Below the pieces are notes generated by a model. It was not told where the DNA came from. It was given only the letters and a program-made list of their open reading frames with translations, and did no database searches. From positions 1-35,623 of the forward strand of contig CAIMMQ010000040.1 in assembly GCA_903842675.1 (NCBI GenBank): a DNA stretch of 35,623 nt, written 5' to 3'. This document shows, piece after piece, positions 29,868 to 35,623 of this stretch (within the stretch, counting starts at the first letter, position 1; every line of letters starts with the position of its first letter). The stretch is from an uncultured Actinomycetes bacterium (GTDB lineage: Bacteria > Actinomycetota > Actinomycetes > Nanopelagicales > Nanopelagicaceae). A program made the translations under genes and the position numbers.

Positions 29868-30635
29868 TTGTTAGTCATTAAGTATGGGGGACACGCACTT
29901 CCAGAAGTTGGTACTGCTGATCCAGTAATAGAGTTTTTGGCAAAGTTCCATAAGAACGGTAACAAATTTGTTTTGGTTCATGGCGGGGGCCCACAAATTA
30001 ACGCCGAGCTTGCCATTCACGGTATCAAAACAGAGATGGTCGGCGGTTATCGCAAAACTACCCCAGAGGTTTTCGAAGTTGTTCAGAGCGTCCTTTCTGG
30101 CACGGTTCTTCGTACTCTGGTTAATCAATTTATTAGTTATGGGATATCGGCTGTCGGGCTGAGCGCCAGTGATGGAAATTTAATCAGAGCGAAGCAACGA
30201 AATACTGAATTGGGATTAGTCGGAGATGTCACGGAAGTTAATGCAGATATTTTGAACGATTTATTGAACAAGGGTTATCTACCAATCGTTTCACCGATCG
30301 GAGTTTCCGATACCGGGGTCGGTTTGAATTTAAATGCCGATCTAGTTGCGGGTGCTATTGGTGGCGCTCTTGGATCAAATGAAGTTCTATTTATGACTGA
30401 TGTAACTGGAATTTATCGGAATTGGCCAGATACCGATTCGTTGATTAATGAGATCTCGTCGGCAGAGCTCAATGAAATAAAGGCAAGCTTTGAAGAAGGA
30501 ATGGTTCCTAAAGTTGAAGCGGTTCTAAATGCAATTGCATCTGGAGCGAAGCAGGCCCGGATTTTTGATGGCCGAGATGTTCTCAATCTAGAACTTGCTC
30601 TTGCTGGTGCGACCGGAACCGTGATTACAAAATGA
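29868..30635 (+). CDS. argB: Acetylglutamate kinase, short form without N-terminal helix
   Basis: TTG start, 'LVIKYGGHAL', 'FVLVHGGGPQINAEL', 'GGYRKTTPEV', 'EEGMVPKVEAVLNAI'. An in-frame stop at 29844-29846 prevents a longer N-terminus. Confidence 0.94.
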   Translation: MLVIKYGGHALPEVGTADPVIEFLAKFHKNGNKFVLVHGGGPQINAELAIHGIKTEMVGGYRKTTPEVFEVVQSVLSGTVLRTLVNQFISYGISAVGLSASDGNLIRAKQRNTELGLVGDVTEVNADILNDLLNKGYLPIVSPIGVSDTGVGLNLNADLVAGAIGGALGSNEVLFMTDVTGIYRNWPDTDSLINEISSAELNEIKASFEEGMVPKVEAVLNAIASGAKQARIFDGRDVLNLELALAGATGTVITK

Positions 30636-31807
30636 GTACCAATTCTGAGATGTCTGCCAGGTGGAGCGCTGTAATGCAGGCGAATTACGGCCTACCGCAG
30701 ATCTCACTGGTGCGCGGAGTTGGAGTTGAAGTTTGGGATGTGCAAGGAAATCGTTACTTGGATTTTCTGGGCGGTATAGCCACAAATATCCTAGGCCATG
30801 CCCATCCCGAAGTAGTGGCAGCAATACACAAGCAAAGCCAGACACTTTCTCACGTCAGCAATCTTTACTCACATCCATCTGGAGTGTTACTTGCTGAAAA
30901 ATTGCAATCTTTTGTGGGGGATCAGAGTGCTCGAGTTTTCTTTTGCAATTCTGGCGCCGAAGCAAATGAATCGGCAATCAAACTTTCAAGATTAACTGGG
31001 CGAAAGCGGATAATTTCAACTTTGGGATCGTTTCATGGACGCACGATGGGCGCACTTTCCATTACCGGCCAGGAATCTAAACGTTTGGCCTTCAAACCTT
31101 TATTGCGCAAAATTCAATACGTGCCATTTGATGATTTGGCTGCCGCAAAACGGGCGATATCCAAGAAGATTTCTATGTTTATTGTCGAACCAATTCAAGG
31201 GGAAAATGGCGTTGTAGTCCCTAAGCCTGGATATCTTCAAGGTTTGCGGGAACTTACAACAAAGCATGGTGTTCTCCTCGCTATTGACGCCGTACAAACC
31301 GGAATGGGGCGTACTGGTACTTGGTTCGGGTATGAAAATGAAAAAATAACCCCGGATGTAATTACGTTGGCCAAAGGCTTAGGTGGCGGACTTCCGTTGG
31401 GCGCAATGATCGCAATCGGCGATGCTGCCAGTTATTTTAAACCGGGTTCCCATGGAAGCACTTTTGGTGGAAATCCAATCTCTTGCGCCAGTGCGCTAGC
31501 CGCTATTTCGGTTTTAGAGAGAGATGGTTTATTGAAACAATGTTTAGAATTCGAAGCGTCGTTGAAAAGAGAGATCGGGCAAATAAATTCCGTACTAGAA
31601 GTACGCGGTGCTGGATTACTCCTTGGGATCGTGCTTAAAGAAAATAAAGCAAAAGATTTTGCCGCGAAATTGCAGGCAGCCGGCGTACTGGTAAACGCTG
31701 CAACAGAGAGCGTTATTCGCATTGCTCCACCACTAATAGTTTCGCCAGCCCAAGTATCAGAATTCGTCCAAATATTTAGAAAGGTTGCAACTGAAAATGG
31801 CTACTAA
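30632..31807 (+). CDS. argD: Acetylornithine aminotransferase
   Basis: '[21 protein letters not shown]', '[19 protein letters not shown]', '[14 protein letters not shown]', '[16 protein letters not shown]'. ATGA overlap with argB. Confidence 0.95.
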   Translation: MSTNSEMSARWSAVMQANYGLPQISLVRGVGVEVWDVQGNRYLDFLGGIATNILGHAHPEVVAAIHKQSQTLSHVSNLYSHPSGVLLAEKLQSFVGDQSARVFFCNSGAEANESAIKLSRLTGRKRIISTLGSFHGRTMGALSITGQESKRLAFKPLLRKIQYVPFDDLAAAKRAISKKISMFIVEPIQGENGVVVPKPGYLQGLRELTTKHGVLLAIDAVQTGMGRTGTWFGYENEKITPDVITLAKGLGGGLPLGAMIAIGDAASYFKPGSHGSTFGGNPISCASALAAISVLERDGLLKQCLEFEASLKREIGQINSVLEVRGAGLLLGIVLKENKAKDFAAKLQAAGVLVNAATESVIRIAPPLIVSPAQVSEFVQIFRKVATENGY

Positions 31808-32300
31808 ATCCCCAATTACATCGACGCGTCGGCAGTCCATCGTTTTGACTTTGATCAAGAGCGGTTTGGTTGATTCGCAAATAACCTTGGTAAAGCTACT
31901 GGCGAAGGAAGGCATAAAGGTTACGCAAGCGACGGCTAGTCGCGACCTTGAGGACCTGGGGGCCATTCGTACGAGATCTGAATCTGGGATTTTGCGCTAC
32001 GAACTGGGTCAGATGGATGCCAAAAGCGGAACCTCTGCACAGAACTTAATCATGTCGGTATCGGCAAGTGGGAATTTAGCCGTAGTGCGGACACCTCCGG
32101 GAGGTGCGCAGTTATTGGCAAGCGCGATTGATAGAAATAACTTAAATGGAAAATTGAAAACTGCGATCGGAACAATCGCTGGCGATGACACGGTGTTAGT
32201 TGTAGCGAAGAGCGCAACTGGGGGAGCGGAATTGGCAAAAGCAATCTTGAATTATGCGCAAAACGAAAAATCAATTACTGGAAAACGGAAGGCAAAATAA
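31797..32300 (+). CDS. argR: Arginine repressor ArgR
   Basis: '[48 protein letters not shown]', C-terminal '[14 protein letters not shown]'. ATG at 31797 preferred over the TTG at 31785. Confidence 0.95.
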   Translation: MATKSPITSTRRQSIVLTLIKSGLVDSQITLVKLLAKEGIKVTQATASRDLEDLGAIRTRSESGILRYELGQMDAKSGTSAQNLIMSVSASGNLAVVRTPPGGAQLLASAIDRNNLNGKLKTAIGTIAGDDTVLVVAKSATGGAELAKAILNYAQNEKSITGKRKAK

Positions 32301-33736
32301 TGGCGCTTTGGGGTGGCAGGTTTAATTCAGGTCCGGCGCAAAGCGTGGCCAAGTTATCTAGATCGGTTGATTTTGACTGGCGACTGGCTCCTTATGATGT
32401 TCGCGTCAACTTGGCACATGTTTCTGCCTTAGTAGCAAATGGCGTAATTACACCTGGGAATGGCGAAGTAATTCGTGCCGGTTTGAAGGCGCTAGCTTCA
32501 GAAATTCAATCTGGAGCTTTCACCTTTAATGACACAGATGAAGATGTACACAGTGCAATTGAACGAGGTTTAGTTTCGAAAATCGGTGCTGTTGGCGGTT
32601 CTATGAGAGCGGGCCGGTCCAGAAATGATCTGGTTGTCACTGATTTGAAACTTTATTTAAATGACCACATTTTGGAAGTAGCACAATTAATCAGTGATTT
32701 AATCGAAGCTTTCGCACTCCAGGCAAAACAATATACAAAGGCGATCGCCCCAGGCTTTACTCATCTGCAACATGCCCAGCCAATAGTTTTCGGGCATGAA
32801 CTTGCCAAACATTGCCAAGGATTATTGCGAGATCTGGATCGAATTTCTGATTGGATTTCTCGGAATAATGTCTCTCCATTCGGTGCTGGTGCCATGTCTG
32901 GATCAGCACTCGTTCCCACGCCGGAGTTAACAGCCCAAGAATTAGGATTTAGCGGATTACTAGAAAATAGTATTGATGCCGTAAGTGACCGAGATTTCGC
33001 CGCGGAAGCTCTATTTATTTTTGCGATGATTGGTATTCACTTATCGCGGATTGGTGAGGAATTCACACTATGGAATTCCACTGAATTTGGCTGGGTGACT
33101 ATCGCTGATGAGTTTTCGACTGGCTCATCCATAATGCCGCAGAAGAAGAATCCAGATATTGCAGAACTAGCGCGCGGAAAAGCTGGCCGACTTGTTGGAA
33201 ACTTAACTGGACTCTTAACGACTTTGAAAGGCCTGCCTTTCGCGTACAACCGCGATTTGCAAGAGGACAAAGAACCGCTCTTTGATTCAGTGGAAACCTT
33301 ATTGGTAATTCTTCCAGCACTAACTGGGATGGTAAGTACTGCAACATTTCATCCGGTAAAAATTGCAGCGATGGCAACCCAAGGTTTTACACTAGCGACT
33401 GAAATTGCTGATTATTTGGTGGGCCAGGCAGTTCCATTTTCGAAGGCTCATGAAGCGGCCGGTGCCTGCGTAAGAGAAGCTGAAAAATTGGGGATTGAAT
33501 TGCACGAATTGAATTCCAAATTCCTTGCCGGAATACATCCAAAACTTAGCCAAATTAGTGAAGGTCTTGGCTCGTTATTGACGGCACAAGGCGCCATAGA
33601 TTCTCGAAAGTCCTCAATCGGTACTTCATCGATCAGCGTTGAGAAACAAATTGCTATGGTTAATGAAGCAACTGCTACGGCTCGTGATTGGATATCCAAC
33701 GCCCAAGAACGCTTTTCGGGCATGATGAGCCTATGA
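32300..33736 (+). CDS. argH: Argininosuccinate lyase
   Basis: 'ALWGGRFNSGPAQSVAKLSRSVDFDWRL', 'GSSIMPQKKNPDIAELARGKAGRL', 'LPFAYNRDLQEDKEPLFD'. Confidence 0.97.
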   Translation: MALWGGRFNSGPAQSVAKLSRSVDFDWRLAPYDVRVNLAHVSALVANGVITPGNGEVIRAGLKALASEIQSGAFTFNDTDEDVHSAIERGLVSKIGAVGGSMRAGRSRNDLVVTDLKLYLNDHILEVAQLISDLIEAFALQAKQYTKAIAPGFTHLQHAQPIVFGHELAKHCQGLLRDLDRISDWISRNNVSPFGAGAMSGSALVPTPELTAQELGFSGLLENSIDAVSDRDFAAEALFIFAMIGIHLSRIGEEFTLWNSTEFGWVTIADEFSTGSSIMPQKKNPDIAELARGKAGRLVGNLTGLLTTLKGLPFAYNRDLQEDKEPLFDSVETLLVILPALTGMVSTATFHPVKIAAMATQGFTLATEIADYLVGQAVPFSKAHEAAGACVREAEKLGIELHELNSKFLAGIHPKLSQISEGLGSLLTAQGAIDSRKSSIGTSSISVEKQIAMVNEATATARDWISNAQERFSGMMSL

Positions 33737-35010
33737 CTACGGCCCTAATAGAGGATCTAGAGTGGCGCGGGTTGATCTCGCAAACAACAGATCGCGCGGC
33801 ACTCTTAAAAGATTTAAACGCTGCACCGATTAGTTTCTATTTAGGTTTCGATCCAACTGCGCCTAGTTTGCACGTGGGAAATCTGGTCGTTCTACTTGTT
33901 ATGCGCCGCTTTCAACTAGCCGGCCATAAACCAATCCCATTGGTTGGGGGAGCCACAGGATTAGTTGGAGATCCAAGCGGGCGCAACGAAGAGCGTTCGT
34001 TGAATGAAGAAGCAACTGTCGCAGAATGGGTAGCGCGGATACGCAAGCAACTGGAAAAGTTCTTAGATTTTGGGGCTTCGAAAAATTCCGCAGTTTTGGT
34101 TAACAATCTTGATTGGACCAAGAAACTTAGTGCTCTGGAATTACTACGCGATATCGGTAAACACTTCAGTGTGAATCAAATGCTCTCGAAGGATTCCGTT
34201 GCCACACGCTTAGAAGGTGGCGGAATTTCATACACTGAATTCTCGTATCAAGTGCTGCAAGGTATGGATTATCTAGAACTTTATCGACGTAACAATTGCA
34301 CCTTGCAAATAGGTGGAAGCGATCAGTGGGGAAATATCATCGCTGGACTTGATTTAATTCGCAAAGCAGATGGTGGTTCTGCACATGCCTTGACAATTCC
34401 ATTGATGGCCAAATCGGATGGTTCTAAATTTGGTAAAACTGCAGGTGGATCGGTTTGGCTAGATCGGGAGATGACCTCCCCATATGCCTTCTATCAATTC
34501 TGGATTAACACTGAAGATTCTGATGTTGAGAAATATTTGAAAGTATTCTCGTTTAAAGATCGCGCTGAAATTGCACGGTTAATAGAAACCGTAAAGGTAA
34601 ATCCAGGAGCCCGCGAAGCACATCGCGAACTCGCAAGAGAGATCACAACTTTGGTTCATGGTGGCGAACAATGCGCAAATGTTGAAGCGGCGTCGAAAGC
34701 ACTTTTTGGCCAAGGCGAATTACGCGAACTTGATCAAGAAACGCTTGCAGCTGCGCTCTCGCAATTACCAAATTCAAAGATTTCTGCGAAAGAAAGTTAT
34801 CCAACTTGGGTAGATTTGATTTGCGCAACAGGTGTTGTTGATTCTAAATCTGCTGCAAGGCGCATTGTTAAAGAAGGTGGCGCATATTTAAATAATGAAA
34901 AGATTTCTGGTGAAGATTTTGCACCAACTTCTAAAGATTTAGTGCATGGAAAGTATTTAATTCTGCGCAAAGGTAAACGGGATCTAGCTTCAGTTGAAGT
35001 AGAGTCCTAA
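33733..35010 (+). CDS. tyrS: Tyrosyl-tRNA synthetase
   Basis: 'FYLGFDPTAPSLHVGNLV', 'GGATGLVGDPSGRNEER', 'QIGGSDQWGNIIAGLDL', 'KSDGSKFGKTAGGSVWLD', S4-like C-terminus. ATGA overlap with argH; the ORF track's 33688 start is probably too early. Confidence 0.96.
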   Translation: MTTALIEDLEWRGLISQTTDRAALLKDLNAAPISFYLGFDPTAPSLHVGNLVVLLVMRRFQLAGHKPIPLVGGATGLVGDPSGRNEERSLNEEATVAEWVARIRKQLEKFLDFGASKNSAVLVNNLDWTKKLSALELLRDIGKHFSVNQMLSKDSVATRLEGGGISYTEFSYQVLQGMDYLELYRRNNCTLQIGGSDQWGNIIAGLDLIRKADGGSAHALTIPLMAKSDGSKFGKTAGGSVWLDREMTSPYAFYQFWINTEDSDVEKYLKVFSFKDRAEIARLIETVKVNPGAREAHRELAREITTLVHGGEQCANVEAASKALFGQGELRELDQETLAAALSQLPNSKISAKESYPTWVDLICATGVVDSKSAARRIVKEGGAYLNNEKISGEDFAPTSKDLVHGKYLILRKGKRDLASVEVES

Positions 35011-35076
35011 GAGAGTTTAGAAAGCGTAAAAATAGGTAAAAACGGAACTCGGCCCAGATCTGCGCAAAACCCCGAT

Positions 35077-35105
35077 TTGACCTATTCCCACCCATGGGTT
35101 ACCTT
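35077..35105 (+). promoter_or_regulatory. Candidate rrn promoter (distal)
   Basis: TTGACC (35077-35082), exactly 17-nt spacer, TACCTT (35100-35105), in the tyrS-16S intergenic region. Confidence 0.5.
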
Positions 35106-35205
35106 TCTCTCTCGCTCACGAATTGGACGAAAAACCCTTGAAAATAGGGGAAATAAGGCCAAGTAGCGATGAATTTCCCCAAATTCTATGAAGGATCTAC
35201 CGGAT

Positions 35206-35234
35206 TTGATCTTCCGTGTGCCTTCCACTAGGTT
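35206..35234 (+). promoter_or_regulatory. Candidate rrn promoter (proximal)
   Basis: TTGATC (35206-35211), exactly 17-nt spacer, TAGGTT (35229-35234). Confidence 0.45.
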
Positions 35235-35279
35235 TGGCGGTCTGCCCTGCAATCGGTGAGAAATCACCCTGAGCGGTGT

Positions 35280-35310
35280 GCACTCGTACCTTGAGAACTC
35301 AACAACGTGC
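35280..35310 (+). promoter_or_regulatory. rRNA leader element with TTGAGAACTCAA core
   Basis: GCACTCGTACCTTGAGAACTCAACAACGTGC: outer GCAC/GTGC complementarity and inner TTGAG-AA-CTCAA. Resembles the 'TTGAGAACTCAACA' stretch I recall from actinobacterial 16S leaders. Confidence 0.6.
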
Positions 35311-35487
35311 AAAAATCAATACCAAATCAGGCCTGATCCTTTATTGGACAGGTCTAAATTCCTTTGTATTTCCATGACCTCGTGGCCCCTCCCAAGGGCG
35401 CTACGGATAGTGGGTACAAAACAGAAACAATTGGTAAAACGAAATAGCAGTAAAACGCTAGTTTTGTTTTTTGCCAGATCACAACTT

Positions 35488-35623
35488 TCTATGGAGAGTT
35501 TGATCCTGGCTCAGGACGAACGCTGGCGGCGTGCTTAACACATGCAAGTCGAACGATGAAGTTCCTTCGGGGATGGATTAGTGGCGAACGGGTGAGGAAC
35601 ACGTGAAGAATCTGCCCTCCACT
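35488..35623 (+). rRNA. rrs: 16S ribosomal RNA, 5' end (truncated by window edge)
   Basis: GGAGAGTTTGATCCTGGCTCAGGACGAACGCTGGCGGCGTGCTTAACACATGCAAGTCGAACG. The start was placed by aligning AGAGTTTGATC to E. coli positions 8 onward. Confidence 0.98.

Noticed and set aside
35082-35312. Minus-strand 76-aa ORF in the rrn upstream region
   Set aside because: No motif, and it covers candidate rrn promoters and leader; probably a chance ORF.
35278-35538. 86-aa ORF running into the 16S rRNA gene
   Set aside because: It overlaps the rRNA leader and the 16S 5' end, so it is not a plausible protein-coding gene.

Overview
This window is a gene-dense chromosomal segment of about 35.6 kb from an actinobacterium. 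Gene content, tight stop/start overlaps and moderate GC suggest a streamlined lineage; that taxon guess is an inference. Gene order resembles the conserved actinobacterial core: rapZ(partial)-yvcK-whiA-gap-pgk-tpiA-secG-rbpA, then on the minus strand pgi-tal-tkt-ctaA, then sufR-sufB-sufD-ferredoxin-sufC-sufS-sufU-sufT-like, an ABC exporter, SURF1 and DUF3099 on the minus strand, fabG-fabI (InhA-like), infC-rpmI-rplT-rRNA methyltransferase, pheS-pheT, argC-argB-argD-argR-argH, tyrS, and the 5' end of a 16S rRNA gene. I saw no mobile element, CRISPR array, tRNA or obvious defence system, and I do not think there is a wholly new multi-gene system here. The points worth a second look are (1) an arginine operon lacking argJ, argF and argG, with an N-terminally short ArgB; (2) a glycolysis/PPP block lacking zwf-opcA-pgl, and a ctaA/tkt junction lacking ctaB; (3) infC apparently starting at AUC behind a long leader with a hairpin that could occlude its Shine-Dalgarno; (4) a double ARG-box dyad packed between pheT and argC, which also implies the argC start should be moved; and (5) candidate tandem rrn promoters and a conserved-looking rRNA leader.
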